Positions 34,110 through 42,473 of a stretch of DNA of 64,000 nt are shown piece by piece. Position numbers and translations under genes: made by a program. Each line of letters starts with the position of its first letter. Position 1 is the stretch's first letter. The notes under the pieces were generated by a model, which saw only the letters and a list, made by a program, of their open reading frames with translations, had not been told where the DNA came from and made no database searches. Source of the DNA: Bacteroidales bacterium (lineage in GTDB: Bacteria; Bacteroidota; Bacteroidia; Bacteroidales; UBA4417); the NCBI GenBank assembly GCA_016707705.1, contig JADJHD010000051.1:62001-126000 (forward strand), given 5' to 3'.

Positions 34110-35837
34110 ATGACAATTGATCGTCCGGAAGATATTCACCTTGAGGTACAGGACCTGAGTGTAAGTTTCAGTCATGAAGGCAAGCATATTCAGGCTGTCG
34201 ACAAGATTTCACTTACTCTGAAGAGAGGCTCTTCATTGGGAATTGTTGGTGAATCAGGTTCCGGGAAATCCATTACTTCCTTAGCCATAATGCGCCTGAT
34301 ACCAGAGCCACCGGGGAAAGTTACCTCCGGACAAATCTGGTTCAATGATGCCAATGGAACGCGCACAAACCTGCTGAAGCTTGATAATAAATCGATGCGG
34401 CAATGGAGGGGAAAGCGAATTGCCATGATATTCCAGGAGCCCATGACATCGCTTAATCCGGCTTACAGATGCGGAAAGCAGGTGATGGAAAACATCCTTG
34501 AACATGAGAATGTAAACAAGCAGGAAGCAAAACGAAGGACACTCGAATTATTCAGGGAGGTATTGCTTCCTGATCCGGAAAAAGCTTTCAGTGCCTATCC
34601 CCATCAGCTTTCGGGCGGACAAAAGCAAAGAGTCATGATAGCCATGGCCATTGCCTGCAAGCCTGAGATCCTGATTGCAGATGAGCCCACCACGGCATTG
34701 GATGTAACCGTCCAGAAAACCATACTGGAATTATTGAAAACCCTGCTGAACAAGCATGGCATGAGTCTGATCTTCATATCCCATGACCTTGGAGTTATTG
34801 CAGAGATTTCGGACCAAGTTGTGGTGATGAATAAAGGTAAAATTGTAGAAACCGGAAGTATCCAAAAGCTCTTCAAATCACCAGAACACCCCTATACCAA
34901 GGGATTGCTGTCATGCAGACCTCCACTTGACCGTCGTCCAAGAAGACTGTCGGTTGTTGCAGACTATGTTGAAGGCAAAGTAAATGCACCTGATTTTATT
35001 GAATCAGCTGAAAGAGAAAGCCGGCAGAAACTCCTATACTCCAAAACCCCATTGCTCAAGGTTGAGAATGTCAGTACTCAAATGGTGCTGAAGAGAAATC
35101 TGCTGGGTAAGGGCACAGCTCATTTCAAGGCTGTAAACGAAGTCAGTTTTGAACTGTATCCAGGAGAGACTCTCGGACTTGTAGGTGAATCAGGATGCGG
35201 GAAAACAACCCTGGGAAGGACAATTCTCAGGTTGATAGAACCCAGCATGGGTAAGATTTACTTTGAAGAGAAAGATATTCTGGCTTTGTCGGTGAAGGAG
35301 ATGAGGAGAATGCGCAAGAAAATGCAGATCATCTTTCAGGATCCCTATTCTTCATTAAATCCCAGACTGATTGCCGGGAATGCCATTATGGAACCCATGA
35401 AAATCCATGGATTGCATGGCTCCGACAAGATCAGGAAATCAAAAACCATTGAGCTGCTTAAAAAGGTAGGGCTTGATGAATCGCACTTCTACCGTTATCC
35501 CCATGAATTCTCCGGGGGACAGCGACAGAGAATCTGTATAGCACGGGCATTGGCTGTTGAGCCTGATTTCATCATCTGCGATGAATCCGTTTCAGCGTTG
35601 GATGTTTCCGTGCAGGCACAAGTGCTGAACCTGCTGAATGATCTCAAGCAGGAGTATGGTTTCAGCTACATCTTTATCTCCCATGACCTTTCCGTGGTCA
35701 GGTATATGAGTGACCGCATGATGGTGATGAAACAAGGGCAGATACAGGAAATAGGGGAGGCAGACCAGATTTATTTCAATCCAGGCTCTTCCTATACACG
35801 CTTACTTATTGACTCTATCCCGAAAGGACTGAATTGA
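34110..35837 (+). CDS. ABC transporter with two fused ATPase domains (Dpp/Opp/Gsi type)
   Basis: 575 residues. Two complete ABC domains in one chain: first Walker A GESGSGKS (near 50), signature LSGGQKQR, Walker B ILIADEPTTALD; second Walker A GESGCGKT (near 365), signature FSGGQRQR, Walker B FIICDESVSALD. Each is followed by the oligopeptide-transporter-type C-terminal extension (HPYTKGLL in the first). It energises import of peptides, nickel or glutathione-like solutes. No permease or binding-protein gene is adjacent, so the partners lie elsewhere. The fused arrangement is like GsiA or YejF. Confidence 0.9.
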   Translation: MTIDRPEDIHLEVQDLSVSFSHEGKHIQAVDKISLTLKRGSSLGIVGESGSGKSITSLAIMRLIPEPPGKVTSGQIWFNDANGTRTNLLKLDNKSMRQWRGKRIAMIFQEPMTSLNPAYRCGKQVMENILEHENVNKQEAKRRTLELFREVLLPDPEKAFSAYPHQLSGGQKQRVMIAMAIACKPEILIADEPTTALDVTVQKTILELLKTLLNKHGMSLIFISHDLGVIAEISDQVVVMNKGKIVETGSIQKLFKSPEHPYTKGLLSCRPPLDRRPRRLSVVADYVEGKVNAPDFIESAERESRQKLLYSKTPLLKVENVSTQMVLKRNLLGKGTAHFKAVNEVSFELYPGETLGLVGESGCGKTTLGRTILRLIEPSMGKIYFEEKDILALSVKEMRRMRKKMQIIFQDPYSSLNPRLIAGNAIMEPMKIHGLHGSDKIRKSKTIELLKKVGLDESHFYRYPHEFSGGQRQRICIARALAVEPDFIICDESVSALDVSVQAQVLNLLNDLKQEYGFSYIFISHDLSVVRYMSDRMMVMKQGQIQEIGEADQIYFNPGSSYTRLLIDSIPKGLN

Positions 35838-35932
35838 ACAGTCAGAAGTCTGATGTAACCTAATTCATTTCTGATTGTTTAGTATTAAAGGTCCCACTAC
35901 TATTTAAGAGGAATTCCAGCTTTATTTATTTC

Positions 35933-35947
35933 TGGTCCCGGGGACCA
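35933..35947. promoter_or_regulatory. 15-bp near-perfect palindrome upstream of rnr
   Basis: TGGTCCC-G-GGGACCA (35933-35947), 15 bp before the rnr ATG. A second GGTCCC half-site lies at 35890-35895. Possibly an operator or an RNA hairpin next to the start codon. Confidence 0.4.
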
Positions 35948-35961
35948 AATCTTTATTTAAA

Positions 35962-38145
35962 ATGAAAAACAAAAAAACAAATCCAGCGGCTGACACTGCA
36001 AAGAATGCATTCGCCAATTTAGTATTTACCTTTTTTTCAGATCGGCCGGGTTTTGCCTTTAATTACAGGCAAACCGCCGCACAGCTGGGAATATCCGACA
36101 AGCGCGAAAAGGAAATGATAAGGCGAGCCCTTGAAACACTATGCGCACAGGGTTCCCTTGTTGAATCGAACCGCGGAAAATACAAACTGAATCCGGTCCT
36201 GATAGCTGCCGTAACCAAGGCAAATGTGCTTACAGGAACTGTTGACATGAAGTCGTCGGGGAAGGCATATGTCATGACACCTGACCTTACTGAAGATATT
36301 TATATAGCCCCGGGTAACACCCATCATGCGCTGAATGGAGATAAGGTGAAGGTTCACCTTTTTCCAAAACGCAAGGACCGCAGGGCAGAAGGCACCATTG
36401 TTGAGATAGTGGAAAGGGCAAGAAAGCAATTTGTAGGAATCATCTATATTTCGAAGCGCTTTGCCTTTCTCGTTCCCGACAGTTCTTCCATTCCTGTTGA
36501 CATCTATATACCCATCAATTCGCTGAAAGGTGCCAAGGACGGGCAGAAGGTAGTTGCAAGAATATCCGAATGGCCCGAGCAGGCTACAAATCCGGTAGGA
36601 GAAATCATACAGGTATTGGGAGAGCCCGGCGACAACAATGTAGAAATGAATTCAATCCTAGCCGAACTGGATTTCCCGTTGAAATTCCCCAAGGCAGCAG
36701 AGGATGAGGCTAAGAAGATCAAAAATACCGTTCCTGATTCCGAGATTAAAAAGAGAAGGGATTTCAGGGATGTGTGGACTTGTACCATTGACCCCGTTGA
36801 TGCCAAGGACTTTGATGATGCACTTTCACTGAAGAAATTGCCCGACGGATGCTGGGAAGTAGGAGTTCACATTGCCGATGTATCGCATTATGTAACGCCG
36901 GGATCAGCCATTGATGCCGAAGCATTCGACAGGGGGACTTCCATTTATCTGGTTGACCGGACCATACCCATGCTACCGGAACAGTTATCGAATCTGGTAT
37001 GCTCCTTAAGGCCGGATGAAGAAAAGCTTTGTTTTTCAGCCGTGTTCAAAATGAATGAAAAGGCTGAAATCCTGGATGAATGGTTTGGACGAACGGTGAT
37101 TCGCTCCAACAGGAGGTATGCCTATGAGGAGGTTCAGGTCATTATTGAAGGAGCAGAAGGTGATTTCAGGGACGAGTTGATGGTATTGCACAGACTCTCA
37201 TCAAAACTAAGGGAAGAGAGATTCAAGAAAGGATCCATTGCCTTCAAATCGCAGGAGGTAAAGTTCAGGCTTGATGAGAAGGGAAAGCCTATTGGAGTGA
37301 TGATCAAGGAGCAGAAGGAAGCCAACTGGCTGATTGAAGATTTCATGCTGTTGGCAAACAAGCAGGTGGCACGAATGGTAGGGGAGAAGAAGGGAGAGGC
37401 TGAAGCCAAAACCTTTGTTTACAGGATACATGATGAGCCAAATCCTGATAAGCTTGCCAATTTTTCAGAGTTCCTTGGGAAGCTGGGGTATAAATTCCAG
37501 ACCACAAGCCGCAAATCGATAACAGCATCATTCAATCAGCTATTCCAGAATATCCTTGGAAAGGGAGAGGAGAACATGATTGAAACCATTGCCATCCGCA
37601 CAATGATGCGCGCTGAATATTCCACTCAGAACATCGGGCATTACGGACTGGCATTTAACTACTATACCCATTTCACCTCGCCTATCAGGCGTTATCCTGA
37701 TTTGATGGTCCATCGTCTTTTGCAGTGGTATCTTGATGGAAAGCCAAGTGCTAACAAGGAAGAATATGAACAATACTGCGTGCATTGCAGTGAGATGGAA
37801 CGCAAGGCTATGGAAGCAGAGCGTGCCAGCGTTAAGTACAAACAGGCAGAATATCTGATGGACAAGATAGGGGAGGAGTTCGACGGACTTATATCAGGAG
37901 TAAGCAAGTGGGGTATTTATGTTGAACTCACAGAGAGCAAGTGTGAGGGAATGATTCCGTTGCGAAACATGAATGATGACTACTATTACCTGGATGAAGA
38001 GAATTACCGGATTATCGGACAGCGCTCAGGCAAGGTTTACAGACTGGGAGATGCCTTGAAGATCAAGGTAAAGAAGATAGACCTTCAGAAGAAACAGATG
38101 GATTTTGAGCAAGTGAGGGAGGTGGTTGCAAAAAAGAGGTGGTAA
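35962..38145 (+). CDS. rnr: Ribonuclease R
   Basis: 727 residues. RNase II-superfamily 3'-5' exoribonuclease degrading structured RNA. N-terminal helix-turn-helix-like segment (about 20-75), cold-shock domains (about 80-230), the RNB catalytic core with the metal-binding motif DPVDAKDFDDALS (about 275-287), and a C-terminal S1 domain (about 640-720). The usual Lys-rich tail of long RNase R is short here. It stands alone, with a palindromic sequence before the ATG. Confidence 0.95.
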   Translation: MKNKKTNPAADTAKNAFANLVFTFFSDRPGFAFNYRQTAAQLGISDKREKEMIRRALETLCAQGSLVESNRGKYKLNPVLIAAVTKANVLTGTVDMKSSGKAYVMTPDLTEDIYIAPGNTHHALNGDKVKVHLFPKRKDRRAEGTIVEIVERARKQFVGIIYISKRFAFLVPDSSSIPVDIYIPINSLKGAKDGQKVVARISEWPEQATNPVGEIIQVLGEPGDNNVEMNSILAELDFPLKFPKAAEDEAKKIKNTVPDSEIKKRRDFRDVWTCTIDPVDAKDFDDALSLKKLPDGCWEVGVHIADVSHYVTPGSAIDAEAFDRGTSIYLVDRTIPMLPEQLSNLVCSLRPDEEKLCFSAVFKMNEKAEILDEWFGRTVIRSNRRYAYEEVQVIIEGAEGDFRDELMVLHRLSSKLREERFKKGSIAFKSQEVKFRLDEKGKPIGVMIKEQKEANWLIEDFMLLANKQVARMVGEKKGEAEAKTFVYRIHDEPNPDKLANFSEFLGKLGYKFQTTSRKSITASFNQLFQNILGKGEENMIETIAIRTMMRAEYSTQNIGHYGLAFNYYTHFTSPIRRYPDLMVHRLLQWYLDGKPSANKEEYEQYCVHCSEMERKAMEAERASVKYKQAEYLMDKIGEEFDGLISGVSKWGIYVELTESKCEGMIPLRNMNDDYYYLDEENYRIIGQRSGKVYRLGDALKIKVKKIDLQKKQMDFEQVREVVAKKRW

Positions 38146-38289
38146 ATACAGTCTTTCATCAAGATCAGAATTAAGTGGGAACAAAGTAATCCCGGTATCT
38201 GCATGCCCTGTTAGGAAAGAAAAGCAGTCGATTGCTTCAATCATGGAAGCAGAGATTTGCTATATGCAATTTTTGAAAAGCCTAATCCT

Positions 38290-38297
38290 TATATTTG
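38290..38297 (+). promoter_or_regulatory. -7 promoter element of the GYF/CD225 gene cluster
   Basis: TATATTTG matches TAnnTTTG; it predicts a start near 38304 and supports the ATG at 38319 rather than the start codon upstream at 38295. A TTTTTG at 38270-38275 lies 14 bp upstream, closer than the usual -33 spacing. Confidence 0.55.
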
Positions 38298-38318
38298 CTT
38301 TTCATAAATCATGTTATT

Positions 38319-38852
38319 ATGGATTATTACTATACTGACGGCGTAAATAACTTCGGTCCATTTTCACTGGACCAGTTAAAAGAAAAGAATATTACATCAG
38401 CCACCCGGATCTGGTACAGCGGTCTGGCCAACTGGACTCCCGCGGGAGAGATCCCTGAATTAGCAGATATTATTGGAGCAACTCCTCCACCTATAACACC
38501 TCAAACCCCACCTCCTGTTTACAATCAACCGACGAATGCTACTGGAAATGCCAGTTTCACGCAGTCAAAACCTCCAAAGACCTGGCTGGTAGAATCAATT
38601 CTGGTAACATTGTTTTGTTGTCTTCCTTTTGGAATAGCCGGTATTATCAATGCGGCAAAGGTAGAAACCCGTTTCTATGCAGGTGATTTCATGGGAGCTC
38701 AGCAAGCATCCAGTGAAGCAGGTAAATGGACCAAAATTGGTTTCTGGATTGGATTGGGAGTATTTATAATCTATATCCTCTACATCATAGGCATTGTAAT
38801 TGTAGCTGGTACAAACGGCACCTCCATTGACAATTTCTCGCCGAATTTTTAA
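38319..38852 (+). CDS. GYF_2 (DUF4339) - CD225/dispanin membrane protein
   Basis: 177 residues from the ATG at 38319. An N-terminal GYF_2 domain (about 1-50, DYYYTDGVNNFGPFSLDQL) is followed by a Pro/Thr-rich linker (about 58-85) and a CD225-type two-helix membrane domain (about 95-165). That domain has the conserved CCLPFGIAGI, Lys-Val and GDFMGAQQAS pattern seen in IFITM-like proteins. The first helix is a hairpin or amphipathic type and the second a clear transmembrane helix. The function of bacterial members is unknown; a role in membrane organisation is inferred from the family. The next gene overlaps its last 26 nt. Confidence 0.8.
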   Translation: MDYYYTDGVNNFGPFSLDQLKEKNITSATRIWYSGLANWTPAGEIPELADIIGATPPPITPQTPPPVYNQPTNATGNASFTQSKPPKTWLVESILVTLFCCLPFGIAGIINAAKVETRFYAGDFMGAQQASSEAGKWTKIGFWIGLGVFIIYILYIIGIVIVAGTNGTSIDNFSPNF

Positions 38853-39207
38853 GCTTTCCCTGCTGGCAGCAATATTGCTGGTACTTGCCCTGGTATATTA
38901 TACACTGGATCCGGCAAGCAGCAGTATATTTCCTTCATGTCCGTTTTATTACCTGACAGGCTACAAATGTCCGGGCTGCGGATCGCAAAGAGCAGTACAT
39001 GCATTGCTGCATCTGGATTTCGGAAAGGCAATGAAGGCGAATCCCTTGCTGGTACCCTCAATCCCGTATATTATTCTGGGACTATTGTTTGATTATACCA
39101 ATCTTAGTGATAAGTACCCAAAAACCAGGAAAATCCTGTTTGGAAAAATTGCTATAATACTGGTTATCATTATAGTAGTATCCTTTGGAATAATCAGAAA
39201 TCTATAG
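38827..39207 (+). CDS. DUF2752 membrane protein (TTG start)
   Basis: 126 residues. TTG at 38827 is the only reasonable start: the frame is closed upstream by TAG at 38803, and the first internal ATG falls after the conserved core. It overlaps the preceding gene by 26 nt, suggesting translational coupling. Signature Cys residues C38, C48 and C51 are in CPFYYLTG and YKCPGCGSQRA, the hallmark of DUF2752, between two or three membrane helices. Function unknown; redox or metal binding by the Cys cluster is only a guess. Confidence 0.8.
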   Translation: MTISRRIFKLSLLAAILLVLALVYYTLDPASSSIFPSCPFYYLTGYKCPGCGSQRAVHALLHLDFGKAMKANPLLVPSIPYIILGLLFDYTNLSDKYPKTRKILFGKIAIILVIIIVVSFGIIRNL

Positions 39208-39276
39208 TCCAATTTGTGAATCGCTGAATACAAACACTTTAGCGATAAAGAGTTTCTTCAGAATATAAAATGGGGT

Positions 39277-39284
39277 TACCTTTG
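39277..39284 (+). promoter_or_regulatory. -7 promoter element for the zinc-ribbon/Yip1 gene
   Basis: TACCTTTG matches TAnnTTTG, 47 bp before the ATG at 39332. Confidence 0.5.
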
Positions 39285-39331
39285 CATTCTGAAATCCAAT
39301 AAAGCAGTCTAAACCTTATCTATCTGTAGGT

Positions 39332-40111
39332 ATGAGAATTTGTCCAGTCTGCCATTCAGAAGTATCCGAACAGGCTCATTTCTGCAATTCCTGTGGGGAG
39401 AGCCTTACTCCCATTCCTGTACCTCCGGCAGCTCCGGTTTTCGAAAATACAGTTAAGCCTGTAGCAGAAGAGCATTTCACACCGCTGAGTTCACGCTCCT
39501 TTGAGTTTGAGATAGAGAAAACCGTTCAGAAGAGATCACTGATTCAGAGAGTGATTCAACTTTTGACCAAACCTGCTGAAGAATGGCAGGTGATTGCAAA
39601 TGAAAGGCCAGATAAGAAAGAGCTTCTGATAAAATATGTGCTGATTTTGGCAATTGTTCCGGCAGTATGTTCATTCCTGTATTATGCAGTATTTTCGGAA
39701 TATACAATCATCTACGGAGTAGTAAAGGCCATTTCGCAATACCTGCTTGCCATCAGCATGGTTTATGTTTCCTCCATAATTGTAGATAAACTTTCTCCTT
39801 CATTCGAAGCAGAGCACAATCCTGAGCGTTCGTTCCAGTTGATTGCCTATGCCATGACACCGGTTTGGGTTTCTTCCATTCTGGGATTGATTCCCGGGAT
39901 AAGCGTAGTTTCATCCATTCTCGGATTTGCATACATGCTCTACATCCTGTTAAAGGGAATACCGGTTTTGAAGCAACCGTTGGAAGAGAAGGTCAAGGGA
40001 TTCTCAATCCTGCTAACCATTGTGATGTTCATTCTCTTTCTGCTGATAGGAGCCATAATATCGTTCATTCTGTTAAAAATACTTTTCAGGGGTATAATTT
40101 ATATGAACTGA
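39332..40111 (+). CDS. Zinc-ribbon + Yip1-type membrane protein
   Basis: 259 residues. A four-cysteine zinc ribbon (C4, C7, C18, C21) at the very N-terminus is joined through a Pro/Ala linker (about 27-50) to a membrane domain of about 200 residues. Four or five helices show the conserved RSFQLIAYAMTPVWV and GLIPG features of Yip1-family domains. Bacterial Yip1 proteins are uncharacterised; the resemblance to eukaryotic Rab-GTPase receptors is structural. The same ribbon spacing opens the next gene, 30 bp downstream, so the two probably act together. Confidence 0.8.
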   Translation: MRICPVCHSEVSEQAHFCNSCGESLTPIPVPPAAPVFENTVKPVAEEHFTPLSSRSFEFEIEKTVQKRSLIQRVIQLLTKPAEEWQVIANERPDKKELLIKYVLILAIVPAVCSFLYYAVFSEYTIIYGVVKAISQYLLAISMVYVSSIIVDKLSPSFEAEHNPERSFQLIAYAMTPVWVSSILGLIPGISVVSSILGFAYMLYILLKGIPVLKQPLEEKVKGFSILLTIVMFILFLLIGAIISFILLKILFRGIIYMN

Positions 40112-40141
40112 AACGTTATCTGATTCTAATCCCATCCTATC

Positions 40142-41119
40142 ATGAAATTCTGCCCTTTTTGCGGCCATGAATTACAGAACATAGTCCGATTTTGCGAGAA
40201 TTGCGGAAAGGAAATCAATCCTCCGGTTCCCGCAGTATCAGTAGTTACAGAAACTACTATACCTGCAATCGAAACTCCGGTTGTTAAGGAAACTGTGCCC
40301 ATTCAACAAAGCAGTCCTGTACCAGAACCTTTTCAAAATAAGGAAAAGAAAAAATCCCGGAACAAATTGCCTCTGATTCTAGGAGTTATTCTGCTGATTG
40401 GTATTGTATGGTGGTATTTCGAGTATCCGGGAAATGAATCGACTGAAAATCTTTTTCCTGCTGATTCAACTTTAATGATTGATGAAAGCACTTCACAGGA
40501 TACAGCTGCGCAGATTGAGGAAAAAGCAACAATAAACAAGGATAAACCAGCCGAAGAGGTAAAAAGGGAAGAGGAAAAACCTGCGAAGGAAGCAGTGAAA
40601 TCTACAGCTAAACCTGAAAAATCCAAGGCATCCAAAGAGAAGTCAACTGCTGCAGGCAAGGGAAAAACCACCTCCACAAGCAAGGAAAAAGCAGCTCCGG
40701 AAAAGAACAAGCCGGTGGTAGTAGTCCCGGAACCAATAAGCAGCAAGGCCGTCCGGACAGTCTTCTCTTCCGGAAACAAGGAATTTCCAAAGAATAAAGG
40801 TCCAAAGAATCCTACGCGTTTTACCTTGTCAAAGCCTACCCTGATCAGTAAGATTGTTACTGACCATTACAATGAAGATGAAGGAACTGTTGCAGCCGGA
40901 ACCATTACCATTCTGAATAAATCTAAAATAGCCATTGGCATTTACAAGGCGACTGGCAAGAACGGAAGCAATGGAACCACCAATGGAAAATGGGTTGCCG
41001 AGCCCAATGTGCTATTGGAACCTGGAACCTATTACATACAGGATTCCGAGCCCTCAACCTGGTCGAAAAGTTTCCTTGGAACCGGCTTTGTTGAGATTGA
41101 AGGCTATGAGAATAAATAA
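40142..41119 (+). CDS. Membrane-anchored zinc-ribbon protein with a novel C-terminal domain
   Basis: 325 residues. The zinc ribbon (C4, C7, C18, C21) has exactly the spacing of the preceding protein. One membrane helix (about 78-97, LPLILGVILLIGIVWW) is followed by a long Lys/Glu/Ala-rich, probably disordered linker (about 115-190). The folded C-terminal domain (about 215-325) contains SKPTLISKIVTDHYNEDEGT and ends TGFVEIEGY; I do not recognise it. With the ribbon inside the cell, the C-terminal domain would face the periplasm. Ends before a bidirectional terminator. Confidence 0.7.
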   Translation: MKFCPFCGHELQNIVRFCENCGKEINPPVPAVSVVTETTIPAIETPVVKETVPIQQSSPVPEPFQNKEKKKSRNKLPLILGVILLIGIVWWYFEYPGNESTENLFPADSTLMIDESTSQDTAAQIEEKATINKDKPAEEVKREEEKPAKEAVKSTAKPEKSKASKEKSTAAGKGKTTSTSKEKAAPEKNKPVVVVPEPISSKAVRTVFSSGNKEFPKNKGPKNPTRFTLSKPTLISKIVTDHYNEDEGTVAAGTITILNKSKIAIGIYKATGKNGSNGTTNGKWVAEPNVLLEPGTYYIQDSEPSTWSKSFLGTGFVEIEGYENK

Positions 41120-41141
41120 TTGCTGATTTACCTAAAACAAG

Positions 41142-41179
41142 AAAAATCCCACTTCTGATAATCCGGAAGAGGGATTTTT
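41142..41179. terminator. Bidirectional terminator between convergent genes
   Basis: AAAAATCCC (41142-41150) pairs with GGGATTTTT (41171-41179); CTTC/GAAG extends the stem inside. A/T runs on both sides serve both strands. Confidence 0.7.
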
Positions 41180-41239
41180 GATTTATGGAAATCTAAGAAA
41201 CTGTCTGAAATGATTTTTTTAAAAAAAAGTCAGAATCGG

Positions 41240-41314
41240 CCAAGAAGTCAGTAGTTGAGTACTATCTGGGGCTTAATTCTTGTTCCTGAGTTCTGTCCGC
41301 TGGCTGGCGGATGG
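41240..41314. repeat. Dispersed element, copy B
   Basis: CAAGAAGTCAGTAGTTGAGT (41241-41260) and TTCTGTCCGCTGGCTGGCGG (41291-41310) lie in the gap after the terminator. Both segments recur, in altered order, at 51677-51720; a shorter version is at 22827-22860. TCCGC...GCGGA is an inverted repeat. Confidence 0.5.
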
Positions 41315-41353
41315 ATTCTTTGGGAAAAGCATTTTTAGACAATCTCCAAATCT

Positions 41354-42373
41354 TTAGAAGATCTGAAGTATTCCCAGTTTGAAGAAGATTACATCCACAA
41401 TCAGTCCGAGGAGGAAAAGGAGTCCGAAGCGGCGGTTGTAAATGAAGGCATGGGACACCAGATAGAGCGGCCATCCTTCACCTTCAGGGCCTTCGGGCTT
41501 GTTTTCCGGGCGGGGGCGGGTGAAAATTTTAATGGTTGAAAAGAGCATCGGCAATGCCAGCAACACAATCAGCATTGTAATTCCAAGCTTGCCACTCAGC
41601 ACCAGTGCAAAAATGAAAACATACTGCAGAATCCAAAGAGCGATGGTGCTATAACGGGCAGCCTTCTGTCCGATGATCACAGGAAGCGTATAAATGCCTT
41701 TAGCCTTATCCTGAAGAAGTTTATCAGTGTGCTTGCCAAAGAGCACTGTGGTGGGTCCCAACGCGTATACGAGGCTAACCAGCACTACCCAGTTGTCCCA
41801 ATGTCCGCCTGAAACCACAAAATAGGTTCCGCCAACCATGAGGGGGCCCCAGACAAGTACCACTGAAGGTTCACCCAAACCGTAATATTTAAGCGGCCAG
41901 GTGTAGAAAAGGAGGAAGGCGAGTCCGGCAAGGAAAAGCCAGAGAGCCGCAATTCCGGTAACCATAATGAGGTAGATTCCAATGAAGGAAGCGATCATGC
42001 CTGTAACCAGAATATATCCCATGAATCCTGATTTGGTAAGGAGTCCATGTTCAAGTGGCTGAGGTCCGTATTGTGAACGGAAATAGTTGTTTTTATCAAC
42101 CCCTTTTGCATGGTCAACATAATCATTCAGGAGGTTGTTGGTGGCGTGTGCCAGGACTATTCCAAGAACTGACAGAGCAAACAAATGCCAGGAGAAATTA
42201 CCGTTGCGGTATGCAAGCAAACCACCGATAGCACCGGCCAGGGCGGTCATTATGAATACAGCAGCCCTTGTAGCAATGAGCCATCTGGAAAAGATATCCA
42301 GTTGGATCCATTCATCTTTTGTAATACGGGGAATGACTTTCAAAGCCTTTACCCACATGGAAGTATTTATCAT
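41354..42373 (-). CDS. UbiA-family prenyltransferase (MenA-like)
   Basis: 339 residues with about eight transmembrane helices. The first Asp-rich motif is NNLLNDYVDHAKG (about 80-95). The second, in GKHTDKLLQDKAKG, is a divergent DxxxD-type. These bind Mg-prenyl-diphosphate. Menaquinone synthesis (MenA) is the most likely reaction in a Bacteroidota, but related enzymes transfer prenyl groups to other acceptors and the sequence does not settle it. It converges with the zinc-ribbon gene and follows the dispersed repeat. Confidence 0.8.
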   Translation of the reverse strand: MINTSMWVKALKVIPRITKDEWIQLDIFSRWLIATRAAVFIMTALAGAIGGLLAYRNGNFSWHLFALSVLGIVLAHATNNLLNDYVDHAKGVDKNNYFRSQYGPQPLEHGLLTKSGFMGYILVTGMIASFIGIYLIMVTGIAALWLFLAGLAFLLFYTWPLKYYGLGEPSVVLVWGPLMVGGTYFVVSGGHWDNWVVLVSLVYALGPTTVLFGKHTDKLLQDKAKGIYTLPVIIGQKAARYSTIALWILQYVFIFALVLSGKLGITMLIVLLALPMLFSTIKIFTRPRPENKPEGPEGEGWPLYLVSHAFIYNRRFGLLFLLGLIVDVIFFKLGILQIF

Positions 42374-42473
42374 TTTGTAAGGATTAGTTAAGATTGTGCC
42401 TTACAAACAATATTCGGGGGGTAATGTTTCCTTTTCGGATAAGAAATGGGGGTTCTGCGATCAAAAATGCAGA

